This document shows, piece by piece, positions 10,754 to 20,397 of a stretch of DNA of 64,000 nucleotides (positions are counted from its first letter, which is position 1; each line of letters begins with the position of its first letter). The position numbers were made by a program, and so were the translations under genes. Under the pieces are notes generated by a model. The model was not told where the DNA came from. It searched no databases and was given only the letters and a program-made list of their open reading frames with translations. The stretch spans positions 468,001 to 532,000 of the forward strand of contig JABTUZ010000002.1 in NCBI GenBank assembly GCA_015075105.1, written 5' to 3'. Source of the stretch: Leptospiraceae bacterium (GTDB lineage Bacteria > Spirochaetota > Leptospiria > Leptospirales > Leptospiraceae).

Positions 10754-11094
10754 TAGAAGAAACCGAAAATTTTGTAGTCAATAGTATAATTGGTGAGGGT
10801 GCAAGTTTCACAGGAGAGTTTCGCCTAAGTGGTCTAATTCGAATCGACGGCAATTTTAAAGGACTCATAGTTACAGACGGAAAAGTTCTAATCGGAAAAA
10901 CTGGATTTGTCGATACAGATATAAAAGCTCGTGTAATTGTTGCCGGTGGAGAAATTACCGGGAATATTTATGCCTCTGAAAGAGTCATCCTATTGTCAAC
11001 TTGCCGATTAAGGGGGGATGTAGTGACCCCTCGGCTCATCATTGAAGAAGGTGTAAACTTTCAAGGCAAATGCACGATAAGTCCTGTATCGTGA
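10750..11094 (+). CDS. Bactofilin (polymer-forming cytoskeletal protein)
   Basis: A 114-residue right-handed beta-helix protein with the DUF583 pattern: [20 protein letters not shown], then [17 protein letters not shown] and [16 protein letters not shown]. Bactofilins self-assemble without nucleotide and scaffold cell-wall enzymes at curved or specialised membrane sites. The start overlaps the stop of the LytM-like gene by ATGA, so the two are translationally coupled. This repeats the known bactofilin-M23 partnership, here with an apparently inactive M23 domain. Confidence 0.92.
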   Translation: MIEETENFVVNSIIGEGASFTGEFRLSGLIRIDGNFKGLIVTDGKVLIGKTGFVDTDIKARVIVAGGEITGNIYASERVILLSTCRLRGDVVTPRLIIEEGVNFQGKCTISPVS

Positions 11095-11561
11095 TATCAC
11101 CCGTACTTACAGAAAAAACTAATTTTAGAGATAAACAAAGAAAAACTCTTGTTGAAGGAAACTCTTCTTTTGGCTCTATCGCAGAAAAAGAAAATGGATT
11201 TCTTGCAGTACTTGAATCTATCGCGCCACAATCCAATGAAAATACTGCAGAATTAAACACTCTCTGGAGAGAATTACCCGAAAGAGAAAAAAATTTCATA
11301 GACTCACCTACAATACATAATTTAGAAGAATACAAATCTATTGTTAGAAAAATTATCCAACTTATAATACAGAAAAATACCAAGTTCGTACTTGCAAAAA
11401 GGAGAGGCGAAACAGATATGAAATTACTACACACAGTAAAAATCATAGATGAAAATATTCACTTACTTGCAACAACCATGATAAGTAAAAATAATTCTGC
11501 GTTCATTGCACTAAAACAAATAGAAAAAATTCGCGGATTGTTGTTTGATATTAGTAAGTAA
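11070..11561 (+). CDS. YaaR-family protein (DUF327)
   Basis: A 163-residue protein whose second half follows the DUF327/YaaR pattern: YKSIVRKIIQLIIQKNTKFV, then RRGETDMKLLHTVKIIDENI and a C-terminal KIRGLLFDISK. The biochemical role of the family is not known to me. The ATG lies 25 bases inside the end of the bactofilin gene. A GTG at 11091 would give a slightly shorter product. It is the third gene of the LytM-like/bactofilin operon, suggesting an envelope or cytoskeletal link (inference). Confidence 0.75.
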   Translation: MHDKSCIVISPVLTEKTNFRDKQRKTLVEGNSSFGSIAEKENGFLAVLESIAPQSNENTAELNTLWRELPEREKNFIDSPTIHNLEEYKSIVRKIIQLIIQKNTKFVLAKRRGETDMKLLHTVKIIDENIHLLATTMISKNNSAFIALKQIEKIRGLLFDISK

Positions 11562-11591
11562 TACGCCTATTAAAAATAGTCGCTTTAGAAA

Positions 11592-12467
11592 TCATAACCT
11601 GATTCCCATGTTGCTCAAAATTCTTTCAAACTCATCTACACTCGTATAATTAATTATTATTTTACCTTTTCCTGTTTTTTCGTTGTGAGACATGGACACA
11701 CGCGCAGACAATTTATTTCTGATTTTTGATTCTGCCTGAAGCAACGAAGGCTCACTATTTTTTCTTGGCTTAATTTTATTTTCGCCTTTTTCTAATAGTT
11801 TGAAAATATAATCTTCTACACTTCTGACAGACATACCTTTTTTAAATATTTCTTCCGCTACCCTTTCGATCTTCTGTTTGTCGCCAATAGACAGTAGAGG
11901 GCGTGCGTGCCCTTCTGTTAATTTTCCTTCTTTGATGTACTTTAACACTAATTCAGGCAATTGTAGAATTCTTAAAAGATTAGAAATAGTAGTTCTATTT
12001 TTTCCCACTCTTTGTGCAAGGTCGCTTATCTTCATCGAAGATTTTTCTATTAGTGCTTGATAAGCCAAGGCTTCATCTACAGGATTCAAATTCTCTCTTT
12101 GAATGTTTTCGATAATGGCTGCTTCCATAATTTCTAAATCAGAATAATTTTTTACTACGACAGGAATTTTTATAAAACCCGCCAAATTACACGCTTTTAG
12201 TCTTCTTTCTCCAGAAATCAATTGATAACCATTTTCGATTTTTTTAACTACAATTGGTTGGATCACACCGTGGGTTTTAATAGTTTCAGAAAGCTCTTTT
12301 ATTGATTCTTCAGAGAATGTCTTTCTCGGTTGGGTCGGGTTTAAGACAATTTCTGAAATTTTTATTTCTTTTAAATTTCCCGAAGAATCACTTTCAATAG
12401 TTTTTCCTTTTGAGTTTACAGGAATTAGATTCTCTAACCCTCTACCCAATACGCTTTGCTTTGCCAT
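11592..12467 (-). CDS. parB: Chromosome-partitioning protein ParB (parS-binding CTPase)
   Basis: A 291-residue ParB/Spo0J. The N-terminal domain has LNPTQPRKTFSEESIKELSE (ParB box I) and the nucleotide-binding GERRLKACN. A helix-turn-helix follows (KISDLAQRVGKNRTTISNLL) and a C-terminal dimerisation region ends in GKIIINYTSVDEFERIL. It loads at parS, spreads as a CTP-gated clamp and works with ParA. Two candidate parS sites lie within 2.5 kb, at 13721 and 14857. The gene sits 10 bases after parA on the same strand. Confidence 0.96.
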   Translation of the reverse strand: MAKQSVLGRGLENLIPVNSKGKTIESDSSGNLKEIKISEIVLNPTQPRKTFSEESIKELSETIKTHGVIQPIVVKKIENGYQLISGERRLKACNLAGFIKIPVVVKNYSDLEIMEAAIIENIQRENLNPVDEALAYQALIEKSSMKISDLAQRVGKNRTTISNLLRILQLPELVLKYIKEGKLTEGHARPLLSIGDKQKIERVAEEIFKKGMSVRSVEDYIFKLLEKGENKIKPRKNSEPSLLQAESKIRNKLSARVSMSHNEKTGKGKIIINYTSVDEFERILSNMGIRL

Positions 12468-12477
12468 TTTTTCCCTC

Positions 12478-13239
12478 TTACACTCTGGCGATAATTTCTT
12501 TTGCTAAATTTTTATAACTTTGTGAACCGATTCCTTCTGGATCATAGAGCGTGATTGGTTTACCAAAAGATGGAGCTTCACTCAATTTAATATTTCTCGG
12601 AATAATAGTTTTAAATACTTTTTCTTTAAAATATTTAGTAACATCCTCTGAAACCTGATTAGCAAGATTCGTTCGCTTATCATACATTGTAAGCAGTACT
12701 CCTTCCAATAAAAGAGAAGGATTTAATTCTTGTTGAACCAAAAAAATCACCTTCATCAATTGAGACAATCCTTCTAAAGCAAAATATTCTGTCTGTAAAG
12801 TTATCATCACTGAATCAGCGGCACACAAAGCATTCAATGTAAGAACCCCCAACGAAGGAGGACAATCAATTAAAATAAAATCATAATCCCCGCGAACTTC
12901 AGCTATAGAAGATTTAAGCTTCATCTCTTTATTTTCTTTGTTCAATAGATCAACTTCAATTCCACTTAAATTAATATTGGAAGGAATGATAAACAGATTT
13001 TCTATCCCGGTCTTTTGAATTGCATTTTTTACAGACAATTCTCCAAGTAGCACTTCATAAGAAGTTTGCTCCAGCTCGTTTGCGTTTAAACCAAAACCTG
13101 ATCCTGAATTTCCTTGCGGATCCATATCAACCAAAAGAACTTTCTTGCCAAGGTTGGCTAAGCAAGTTGATAAATTGATTGCAGTCGTAGTTTTACCGAC
13201 CCCACCCTTTTGGTTGCTAATTGAGATTATCTTCCCCAT
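12478..13239 (-). CDS. parA: Chromosome-partitioning ATPase ParA (Soj)
   Basis: A 253-residue deviant-Walker ATPase. The signature [14 protein letters not shown] carries the deviant lysine, Walker A' is followed by [14 protein letters not shown], and Walker B is [11 protein letters not shown]. There is no N-terminal helix-turn-helix, so it is the chromosomal Soj type rather than plasmid P1 type. It drives movement of ParB-parS complexes at the origin. The ATG lies within the end of rsmG, with a 23-base overlap. A near-copy of the AAAGAGACATAA motif overlaps the start. Confidence 0.96.
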   Translation of the reverse strand: MGKIISISNQKGGVGKTTTAINLSTCLANLGKKVLLVDMDPQGNSGSGFGLNANELEQTSYEVLLGELSVKNAIQKTGIENLFIIPSNINLSGIEVDLLNKENKEMKLKSSIAEVRGDYDFILIDCPPSLGVLTLNALCAADSVMITLQTEYFALEGLSQLMKVIFLVQQELNPSLLLEGVLLTMYDKRTNLANQVSEDVTKYFKEKVFKTIIPRNIKLSEAPSFGKPITLYDPEGIGSQSYKNLAKEIIARV

Positions 13240-13966
13240 TATGTCTCATTTCCTCTTTAATAGATTTCCAGCTTCGCGGGTAACCTTGTTTTATTTTTGC
13301 GGTCTTTTTCAAGAATATTAAATGCCTCTCCCCAAGAAAGCCTAAAGCACTCAGCCTAACCACCTTTTTAAAATTTAGCCCAAGATTTTCTAAATAAATT
13401 TCATCTTCTTTTTTTTGTATAAATTTTCCTAAAAAAGGAATAAAATACCCGTTTTCATTTAATAAGTTTATGCAAACTTCAGCCGACCATGGATAAGACA
13501 CCACAGACCTCGTTACGATTATGTCGAATTTCTTGCACACCTTCTCCTCTGCACGACTATAAATAAATTGTATTTCTGAAAATTTTTCCTCTTTTGCAAA
13601 TTTCTCCAATAAACTGAGTTTTCTTCTTTGAGAATCTATCAGAGTAACCTTGGGAAATTCCAATAAACAATAAAATAAAAAACCCGGTAAACCAGGGCCC
13701 GTCCCGACATCTGCCAATTTTGTTTCACGTGAAACAGAGACTTCCTTCACAATTCTGTAAACGTGGTAAATGGATTCAATCAAATGCCTTTCTAAAATAT
13801 TTTCAGTATCTTTTTTTGAGAAAAATCCCCCCCGAAGGTTTTCTTTTTGCAAGAATTCGTAAAATTTCAAAATTTTATTAAAATCAAATTTTGTTTCAAT
13901 TTCATTTTTTTCTTCAGGAAACAATTCAGATAATCTTTGTAGTATTAGATCCGTTTTCACTATCAT
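13217..13966 (-). CDS. rsmG: 16S rRNA (guanine527-N7)-methyltransferase RsmG
   Basis: A 249-residue class I SAM methyltransferase. Motif I is [15 protein letters not shown], followed by [20 protein letters not shown] and the catalytic-region [10 protein letters not shown]. It methylates G527 of 16S rRNA. The rsmG-parA-parB order is the classic origin-proximal arrangement. The gene carries a perfect parS sequence in its coding region (13721-13736), where it encodes part of the segment just before the SAM-binding loop. Confidence 0.93.
   Translation of the reverse strand: MIVKTDLILQRLSELFPEEKNEIETKFDFNKILKFYEFLQKENLRGGFFSKKDTENILERHLIESIYHVYRIVKEVSVSRETKLADVGTGPGLPGFLFYCLLEFPKVTLIDSQRRKLSLLEKFAKEEKFSEIQFIYSRAEEKVCKKFDIIVTRSVVSYPWSAEVCINLLNENGYFIPFLGKFIQKKEDEIYLENLGLNFKKVVRLSALGFLGERHLIFLKKTAKIKQGYPRSWKSIKEEMRHNGEDNLN
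13239..13250 (-). promoter_or_regulatory. Near-copy of the AAAGAGACATAA motif at the parA start
   Basis: The minus strand reads AATGAGACATAA, one mismatch from the copies at 9756 and 18845. It ends on the first base of the parA ATG and lies inside the rsmG 3' end. Listed because it fits the set of origin-proximal copies. By itself it is weak. Confidence 0.3.
13721..13736. promoter_or_regulatory. parS centromere site (perfect palindrome)
   Basis: TGTTTCACGTGAAACA matches the universal bacterial parS 16-mer at every base. It lies within the rsmG coding sequence, 0.5 kb from parA and about 5.2 kb from dnaA. Confidence 0.95.
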
Positions 13967-14186
13967 TCATTTTTAATATTCTAAAATCTTTTTCTTCTGC
14001 AATAAAAATCACCACTAAAATATTTTTTATTCGAGTTTTATAGAGTTAAGATTTTTTGTTTTTTTCCGAAAAAAATAATAGATAGGCAAATATTAATAGA
14101 TTTAGTCTCATCGACTAAGATTTTATTGAGTATAGAACTATCTAATTTATATTGAGCAACTTTCACTTTATTCAGGAGAATAGAAA
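13967..14186. other. Intergenic region between divergent rsmG and the YD-repeat-like gene
   Basis: About 220 AT-rich bases that must hold promoters for both directions. I could not identify unambiguous -35/-10 pairs. A good AGGAGAA ribosome binding site (about 14172-14178) serves the gene at 14187. Confidence 0.4.
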
Positions 14187-14951
14187 ATGAAATATTTATT
14201 ACTAATTGGATCGCTTTTCTTCATTACAGGAAATCTTTTTTCTTTAACGCCTGGAAAATGGTCTCACATGGATCGGTATGTATTAGGCTATGAAAAAAAT
14301 GGGCCGGTTAAAGAAATCGTAAGAAATACAGAAGGGAAAGTTACCTATATTGCTGAATACGATTACGATTCAGAAGGAAAACTCGTAAAAGAAAAATATT
14401 CCGACAAAGACGGGAAATCCGATGGCGAAACAATTTTTATTTACGAGAAAAACAAAGTCGTTGCGGAAGAGCTTTACAATTCAGAAAAAGTTCTAAAAGA
14501 AAAAAGAAAATACAAGTATAACTCTAATGGGGATTTAACAGAAATAGACTTATATTCTGGAGAAGGTAAGTTATTGGTAAAATCAAAAATTCACTCTTTT
14601 TCTAACGGATTGGTAACTGAAGCTGAAACTGTTTGGGCCGAAAATAAAGAAACAGAATCCTTTGCGATCAAAAAAGACGAAAAGCTACCAAATGTTTATA
14701 ACCAATCTATTTTTGATGATAACAAAAAACTAACTGCTGAGGTAAAATACACCTACGATAAAAACGGAAAACTTCAACAAAGGGAAAACTTACAAGGAAA
14801 TCAAATTCGGCTAAATAAATTGTCTTATAACGGGCTCGGAAAATTAGACAGTTTTTCGTTTCACGTGAAACAAGGCGAGAAATGGAGTCTTTTAAAGACC
14901 CATCATCTTATTTACAAACAAAATAGTATCCTTCAAAACAACCCGAATTAA
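14187..14951 (+). CDS. Secreted protein with YD/RHS-like repeats, function unknown
   Basis: A 254-residue protein with a signal peptide (hydrophobic residues 3-19, ending near NLFSLTP). The mature part has imperfect repeats of the form [38 protein letters not shown] and [16 protein letters not shown], similar to the short YD motifs of antisense RHS-like shells and of many secreted spirochaete proteins. It probably forms beta structure in the periplasm or outer membrane. The gene contains a near-perfect parS site (14857-14872). Its end overlaps the convergent mnmG stop by 4 bases. Function not known. Confidence 0.75.
   Translation: MKYLLLIGSLFFITGNLFSLTPGKWSHMDRYVLGYEKNGPVKEIVRNTEGKVTYIAEYDYDSEGKLVKEKYSDKDGKSDGETIFIYEKNKVVAEELYNSEKVLKEKRKYKYNSNGDLTEIDLYSGEGKLLVKSKIHSFSNGLVTEAETVWAENKETESFAIKKDEKLPNVYNQSIFDDNKKLTAEVKYTYDKNGKLQQRENLQGNQIRLNKLSYNGLGKLDSFSFHVKQGEKWSLLKTHHLIYKQNSILQNNPN
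14857..14872. promoter_or_regulatory. Second parS site, one mismatch at the outer base
   Basis: CGTTTCACGTGAAACA keeps the full 14-base core GTTTCACGTGAAAC of parS and differs only at the first outer base. It lies in the coding sequence of the YD-repeat protein, 1.1 kb from the first parS and about 4.1 kb from dnaA. Confidence 0.9.
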
Positions 14952-16855
14952 ATTTCAGATAGTTTCTCTTTCTTTGTTTTTTTCAATGCAAGAGTATAAA
15001 GCAAAATGTCGATATCCGATGGATCTACACCGGATATTTGACTTGCTTTTTCTAAGGTCACGGGCTTGTGTTTGGTTAATTTTTGGATGGCTTCTTTTTT
15101 TAAACCAATAATCTTAGAATAGTCAAATGACTCTGGAATGGAAATCTCAAGATTCTTTTTTCTAAATTCAATAGAATCTAATTCTCTTTTTATATATCCT
15201 TCGTATTTGATCTCCATTTCCAAAACTTCTATATCTTTTGAATCGAGATTTTTTAGAGCACTGATGATTTCCTTGCAATCTTTTAATTTAATTTCCGGTC
15301 TTTTAATAAAAGAAATCAAATCAGTTCCGAATTTTACAGATGAAATACCTTTAGATTCCAGAAGGTCTCTTAATGGCTCAGATGGTTTAAGATTCTCTCT
15401 TTGAATTTCTTTCTTAACTTGCTCTATAACAAAATACTTTTTCTCCATGGATTCATACACAGAATTCTCGATTAGACCGATTTCTTTTCCATACTGCATT
15501 AGTCTTTTATCTGCATTGTCTTGACGTAGAATAAGTCTATACTCAGCTCTACTCGTAAACATTCTGTATGGATCCTCTACACCTTTATAAACCAAATCAT
15601 CTATCAATACACCGATATAAGATTCGCTTCTAGAAAAATGCAATGGAGAATCTTTTCTAAAAGAACGAATTACATTGTAGGCAGCGACCACTCCTTGAGC
15701 TGCTGCTTCTTCGTAACCAGTAGTACCATTGATTTGTCCTGCATGAAAAAGTCCTTTTACTTTTTTTGTTTCAAGTGACGGGTATAGCTCAGTAGGATCA
15801 ACATAATCATATTCTACAGCGTAGCCGGGCTTCATGATCTCGGCTTTTTCCATTCCTTTTATCGACCTTACTAATTTCCATTGAACTTCTTCAGGAAGAC
15901 TTGTGGATATTCCATTTACATAAATCTCGCCGGTCTCGTAACCTTCCGGCTCTAAAAAAAGCTGATGTCTTTCTCTTTCCGAAAATCTAACTATTTTATC
16001 TTCAATCGAAGGACAATACCTTGGACCAATAGACTGAATTTGCCCGGAATACATTGGAGATAATTCAAGATTATCTCGAATAATTTTATGGGTTTCTAAA
16101 TTGGTATAAGTAATATAACAGGCAATCTGTTTTCGTGTAATCGATTGGTTGGAAAAAGAAAAAGGAGTAGGGTTCAAATCTCCTTCCTGAATCTCCATAT
16201 CCGTAAAATCAATAGTCTTTCTATCAATTCTTGGAGGTGTGCCGGTTTTCAACCTACTTAGACGAAAGCCGAGTTTTAAAAGGGAATGCGACAAACCTTC
16301 CACAGATTCATCCCCCATTCTTCCAGCAGGCTTTTGAAATTTTCCGATATGAATAAGGCTTCGCAAAAAAGTTCCAGTAGTAAGGATTAAGTAATTCGTT
16401 TGAAATTCAAAACCTCTTCCTGTAATCACTCCTTTAATTTCAGAATTAGAAATTATTATTTCCTCAACAGAGTCCTGGCGAATTGATAAATTTTTGGTTT
16501 TCTCTAAAGTGTGTTTTACTTTAAACTGGTATTCTTTTTTGTCTGCTTGTGCTCTCGGTGCCCACACTGAGGGGCCTTTTGAAGTGTTTAGCATCTTAAA
16601 GTGAATTCCGGTATCATCAATTGTGCGCCCCATGATCCCACCAAGTGCATCTACCTCTCTTACTAAATGTCCTTTTGCAATTCCTCCAATGGCCGGGTTG
16701 CAACTCATTTGACCGATAGTATCTAAGTTTAAAGTAATCAAAAGAGTACTCAAGCCCCCCTTTGCACAAAGATATGCTGCTTCAGAGCCTGCGTGACCCC
16801 CACCAACAACTATACAATCGAATTTTTCTTTATAATTGTATTTTTCAGAAAGCAT
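14948..16855 (-). CDS. mnmG: tRNA uridine 5-carboxymethylaminomethyl modification enzyme MnmG (GidA)
   Basis: A 635-residue FAD protein with the N-terminal dinucleotide-binding loop [19 protein letters not shown] and the family signatures [22 protein letters not shown] and [15 protein letters not shown], followed by [21 protein letters not shown]. With MnmE it installs the cmnm5 group at wobble U34 of several tRNAs. Length is normal for the family. MnmE is not in this window. The gene is in its usual place near the origin with rsmG and parAB. Confidence 0.97.
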   Translation of the reverse strand: MLSEKYNYKEKFDCIVVGGGHAGSEAAYLCAKGGLSTLLITLNLDTIGQMSCNPAIGGIAKGHLVREVDALGGIMGRTIDDTGIHFKMLNTSKGPSVWAPRAQADKKEYQFKVKHTLEKTKNLSIRQDSVEEIIISNSEIKGVITGRGFEFQTNYLILTTGTFLRSLIHIGKFQKPAGRMGDESVEGLSHSLLKLGFRLSRLKTGTPPRIDRKTIDFTDMEIQEGDLNPTPFSFSNQSITRKQIACYITYTNLETHKIIRDNLELSPMYSGQIQSIGPRYCPSIEDKIVRFSERERHQLFLEPEGYETGEIYVNGISTSLPEEVQWKLVRSIKGMEKAEIMKPGYAVEYDYVDPTELYPSLETKKVKGLFHAGQINGTTGYEEAAAQGVVAAYNVIRSFRKDSPLHFSRSESYIGVLIDDLVYKGVEDPYRMFTSRAEYRLILRQDNADKRLMQYGKEIGLIENSVYESMEKKYFVIEQVKKEIQRENLKPSEPLRDLLESKGISSVKFGTDLISFIKRPEIKLKDCKEIISALKNLDSKDIEVLEMEIKYEGYIKRELDSIEFRKKNLEISIPESFDYSKIIGLKKEAIQKLTKHKPVTLEKASQISGVDPSDIDILLYTLALKKTKKEKLSEI

Positions 16856-16968
16856 TTTTATCGTTCATTATTATTCTCATTGAAATATTACTAAGCTCAA
16901 TTTTCCTGTGGATTAGTAATTCTATAATTTTTTACTTTTAGAATTATATACTTCAAGAGGTCTCAAGA

Positions 16969-17892
16969 ATGAATACTAATATAAAAAATCTCGCATATTT
17001 TCAAGGAAAAATTGTACCGTCTGATGAGGCAAAGATTAGCATACAAACCCATGCTCTCCAGTACGGCACAACTGTATTTGGTGGAATTAGGGGTTACTAT
17101 GATTCAGAGTCCGACAATGTTTTTATTTTTAGAATCAAAGATCATTTTCAAAGAATTTTCAATTCAATAAAAATCATGCAATTACAGTTCTCTTCTACCG
17201 TAGATGAGCTTATGAAAATCACTTTACGTTTGGTTAAAGAGTCCGGCTATAAAGAAAATATCTACATTCGCCCTTTTGTATATACGTCTGCATTGCAGCT
17301 ATCCCCAAGATTCCATGATGTAAAAGCAGATTTAGCAATTTATATCCTACAACTCAACGATTACTTAGATACTAAAAATGGATTAAAAACAATGGTCTCC
17401 AGTTGGAGAAGAATCGACGATAATACTATCCCCACTTTATCAAAAGCATCCGGTGGATATGTAAACTCTGCACTGGCAAAGTCAGAGGCAGTCCAAAGCG
17501 GCTGCGATGAAGCTATATTTTTAGATAATAGGGGATTTGTTTCAGAAGGGTCTGCTGAAAATATTTTTATTGTAAGAGAAAACACACTCATTACCCCCCC
17601 GATCACCTCTTCTATTTTAGAAGGCATCACAAGACGATCTATTTTAGAAATAGCCAAAGATTTAGAAATACCTTTTCAAATACGAGATATTACTCGAAGT
17701 GAGCTATATATTGCCGATGAAGTATTTTTTTCGGGAACAGGGGTTCAATTAGCTTGGATTAAAGAAATCGACAAGCGGGCTATAGGAAACGGAAGTATAG
17801 GAAAAATAACCGAAAAACTGCAAAAATTTTATTTTGCGATTTTAACAAATAAAAATCAAAACTATAAAAAATGGCTAACACCTGTTTACTGA
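16969..17892 (+). CDS. ilvE: Branched-chain amino acid aminotransferase (class IV)
   Basis: A 307-residue fold-type IV PLP enzyme. Typical segments are HALQYGTTVFGGIRGY near the N-terminus, ASGGYVNSALAKSEAVQSG with the region around the PLP lysine, GCDEAIFLDNRGFVSEGSAENIFIV, and a C-terminal FSGTGVQLAWIKEIDKR. It should interconvert Val, Leu and Ile with their 2-oxo acids. D-amino acid aminotransferase and ADC lyase are distant alternatives, but length and the EGSAENIF motif favour IlvE. A GAGG ribosome binding site precedes the ATG. The stop is directly followed by the delta' gene. Confidence 0.9.
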   Translation: MNTNIKNLAYFQGKIVPSDEAKISIQTHALQYGTTVFGGIRGYYDSESDNVFIFRIKDHFQRIFNSIKIMQLQFSSTVDELMKITLRLVKESGYKENIYIRPFVYTSALQLSPRFHDVKADLAIYILQLNDYLDTKNGLKTMVSSWRRIDDNTIPTLSKASGGYVNSALAKSEAVQSGCDEAIFLDNRGFVSEGSAENIFIVRENTLITPPITSSILEGITRRSILEIAKDLEIPFQIRDITRSELYIADEVFFSGTGVQLAWIKEIDKRAIGNGSIGKITEKLQKFYFAILTNKNQNYKKWLTPVY

Positions 17893-17901
17893 TTGATAAG
17901 C

Positions 17902-18831
17902 ATGGAAAATTCCTATCTATTGCACGATATAGTCGGTCAAGAAAAAGCAGTACATTTTCTAAAAAGCTATTTAACCGACCCGGTTAAAATTCCACCATTA
18001 CTAATTTTTCATGGGCCCAGTTCAGTAGGAAAAGAATCTATGGCAGATAGATTTTCAAGACAACTATTGTGCTTTACCGGAACTTCTTGTGGAATCTGCA
18101 AGTCCTGCAAATCTTTCAATACCGGACTACATCCGGATTTTATCGTATTTCCTTCCACAAGTGACAAAAAAATCAAAATAGGGGATCCAAAAAATCCGGT
18201 AGAATTTACGATTCGATGGCTTCAAAAAACCAGAATTAATTTCATACCCCATCTTTCAAAATATAGAATAGTTCTTTTTCCGGATGCCTCTCTCATAGAA
18301 GATGAAGCTGAATCCGCCATGTTAAAGATTTTAGAAGAATCTCCTTCTCATACCAAATATATCTTCATCGTAAAAAATCTAAACGAACTGAAAGAAACAA
18401 TCGTAAGTCGGGGAGTTTGTATTCCATTTAAAAATTTATCTATTCAAACAAATAGGGAATTGCATAGGGCAAAAGGTTTAGTTTATGAAAATTTTTTCGG
18501 GGGAAGTATTGGTTGCTTTTCAATTCCTTTTGAAATAATTGAATCCGTAAAATATGAAGTAGAAGAAAATATTCGTCAACCTGTATTAAGAATACAATTA
18601 GAAAACTGGATACGAAATTACGATATACCGAAAGAATACGAAGGAGAATTTTCTTATTCTGATTTTTTGGATTTAATTAGTTTATTAATTATAGATGATT
18701 TAGCCAAAGAAGACATAGATAAAAACTTAGATAAGATTTTAAAAGTGTTTGAATTTAAAAAAAATCTGCATAAAAAAATTCCCGGTTTAGACCCTTATTT
18801 AATCAGCAAGTTATTTTTTGATATTGCATAA
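17902..18831 (+). CDS. DNA polymerase III delta'-like subunit (clamp loader)
   Basis: About 309 residues. The N-terminus (DIVGQEKAVHFLKSYL) and the P-loop-like FHGPSSVGKESMADRF are followed by a four-cysteine zinc knuckle, CFTGTSCGICKSCKSF, and the arginine-finger region LNELKETIVSRGVCIPF. This is the clamp-loader AAA+ pattern, and the size fits HolB rather than full DnaX. It would open the DnaN clamp whose gene lies 1.7 kb away. I start at ATG 17902. An in-frame TTG at 17893 directly abuts the ilvE stop and would add three residues. Confidence 0.8.
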   Translation: MENSYLLHDIVGQEKAVHFLKSYLTDPVKIPPLLIFHGPSSVGKESMADRFSRQLLCFTGTSCGICKSCKSFNTGLHPDFIVFPSTSDKKIKIGDPKNPVEFTIRWLQKTRINFIPHLSKYRIVLFPDASLIEDEAESAMLKILEESPSHTKYIFIVKNLNELKETIVSRGVCIPFKNLSIQTNRELHRAKGLVYENFFGGSIGCFSIPFEIIESVKYEVEENIRQPVLRIQLENWIRNYDIPKEYEGEFSYSDFLDLISLLIIDDLAKEDIDKNLDKILKVFEFKKNLHKKIPGLDPYLISKLFFDIA

Positions 18832-18844
18832 TTTCTTTTCAGGT

Positions 18845-18856
18845 AAAGAGACATAA
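18845..18856 (+). promoter_or_regulatory. AAAGAGACATAA motif upstream of dnaA
   Basis: A perfect copy of the 12-base motif, 102 bases before the dnaA start codon. A candidate DnaA or other regulatory site, by recurrence next to origin genes. Confidence 0.45.
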
Positions 18857-18922
18857 CCATTTTACTATTTTTTTTTAATTTTTAAGAATTCTTTTGAGTA
18901 CTATATGATTTTTTTTTTCATG

Positions 18923-18932
18923 GCTAATTAGC
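18923..18932. promoter_or_regulatory. Small palindrome before the dnaA ribosome binding site
   Basis: GCTAATTAGC is a perfect 10-base palindrome about ten bases before the dnaA AGAGGAG ribosome binding site. It could be an operator over the dnaA leader. A palindrome this short and AT-rich can also arise by chance. Confidence 0.2.
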
Positions 18933-18957
18933 ACTTACCATTTAGAGGAGATATTAT

Positions 18958-20268
18958 TTGGAAAATTTTATTTGGGAAAATATTCAAAAAGAAATTTCCA
19001 AAAACATTCCCCCGGCTTATTTTGAACCTTTTATTGCTCCCTTGACTCTAATAGGATTCAATGAAGATAAGTGCAGCATAAAAGCCCCTTCTCTTCAAAT
19101 AAAAAATCACGTCGAAAAAAAATATCAACACTTTATAGAAAATGCTATCTTTTCAATAAAAGGAAATCGATTCAAGGTTGAGATTTTATTAGATACACCG
19201 GCAGAGTTGAAAACTATTGTTGAAGAAAAATATTCTGATGATAATTTTTCGTTTAATCCAGACTACACATTTGAAAGTTTTATCGTAGGCGAAACAAACC
19301 AATTTGCATTTTCCGCAGCAAAAGAAGTAGGAAATCGACCCGGGGTTTTAAATCCTTTATACATTTTCGGAGAGTACGGAGTCGGAAAAACTCATCTTTT
19401 GCACTCAATCGGCTCTTCGCTAAAAAAAGAACAACCTTGGACAACCGTAAAATACATTGATATACTTTCTTTTATGTTTGAATTTCAATATGCAGTACAA
19501 AATAGAACTACAATGGAAAGTTTTAAGATTAAGTATCAATCTTACAACACTCTGATTGTAGATGATATACAAAATCTTAATAGTGGTGCAGAGAAAACCC
19601 AAGAACAATTTTTTTCTTTATTCAATCATTTCTATGACCGAAGAAGACAGATTATTATAGCGTCGGACAGACCAAGTCACGAGTTGCCAATTCATGATAG
19701 GCTGAAGTCAAGGTTTGTTACAGGAGTCCAAGTGGATATAAAAGCTCCTTCCTACGATGTGAGATATAAAATACTTAAAAAACACTCTGATTCTTTAAAT
19801 TTGAATCTTTCTGAAAATACACTCTCTTTTATTGCTGAAAAAATTATAAAAGATACAAGGTCTCTACTTGGTGCATTAAACGATCTTTTCTTATACAAAA
19901 AAACTTACAATATAATGCTTCTCGACGATGAAAAAATTAAAGAAATCATAGATAGCAGAATATCCTACAGAAACAAAATAGAAATTAGCAATGATCGGAT
20001 TATTGATATTGTTTGTTCTTTCTTTTCTCAAAATAAAAAAGATATTTTAAGTAAAAGCAGAAAAGCTGAATTTATTCAACCAAGACATGTCTGTATGTAT
20101 TTTCTAAATGAATTGTCTGGTTTAAACAAAACTGTAATCGGAAGAATATTCCAAATTAAACATACTGCAGTGATCCACGCGATAAAACACGTAAAATTAC
20201 TATCAAATTCTAATCCAGAGTTTTCAATAATTCTAAAAAAAATTCAAAGCGAAATCGAATTCAAATAA
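18958..20268 (+). CDS. dnaA: Chromosomal replication initiator DnaA
   Basis: A 436-residue AAA+ initiator. Domain III has Walker A FGEYGVGKTHLLHSIG, Walker B NTLIVDDIQNL and sensor/arginine regions (IIIASDRPSHELP, LKSRFVTGVQVDI). Domain IV ends the protein. Its DNA-binding signature reads IGRIFQIKHTAVIHAIKHV, one residue shorter than the E. coli GGRDHTTVLHA region, with Lys at the usual Asp and Ala at the second usual Thr. The start is TTG with AGAGGAG nine bases upstream. A rare start codon may hold expression down (inference). The gene leads the conserved dnaA-dnaN-recF-gyrBA cluster. Confidence 0.97.
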   Translation: MENFIWENIQKEISKNIPPAYFEPFIAPLTLIGFNEDKCSIKAPSLQIKNHVEKKYQHFIENAIFSIKGNRFKVEILLDTPAELKTIVEEKYSDDNFSFNPDYTFESFIVGETNQFAFSAAKEVGNRPGVLNPLYIFGEYGVGKTHLLHSIGSSLKKEQPWTTVKYIDILSFMFEFQYAVQNRTTMESFKIKYQSYNTLIVDDIQNLNSGAEKTQEQFFSLFNHFYDRRRQIIIASDRPSHELPIHDRLKSRFVTGVQVDIKAPSYDVRYKILKKHSDSLNLNLSENTLSFIAEKIIKDTRSLLGALNDLFLYKKTYNIMLLDDEKIKEIIDSRISYRNKIEISNDRIIDIVCSFFSQNKKDILSKSRKAEFIQPRHVCMYFLNELSGLNKTVIGRIFQIKHTAVIHAIKHVKLLSNSNPEFSIILKKIQSEIEFK

Positions 20269-20342
20269 TATATGTAAATAAAATGTAAATAACTCAAAAA
20301 TATCCTATAAATTTTTTGTATATAAGACATAATACTATATTA

Positions 20343-20353
20343 TGTGTCTCTTT
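20343..20353 (-). promoter_or_regulatory. Reverse near-copy of the AAAGAGACATA motif in the origin gap
   Basis: The minus strand reads AAAGAGACACA, one mismatch from the 11-base motif. It faces the forward copy at 20398. Confidence 0.35.
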
Positions 20354-20397
20354 TATAAAAATTTGTATAGAAAGTAAAAAGTTATTTTCAAAAAAGC

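Noticed and set aside
16907-16915. TGTGGATTA, a one-mismatch DnaA box between mnmG and ilvE
   Set aside because: Single, imperfect and 2 kb from dnaA. One-mismatch hits are common in AT-rich DNA.
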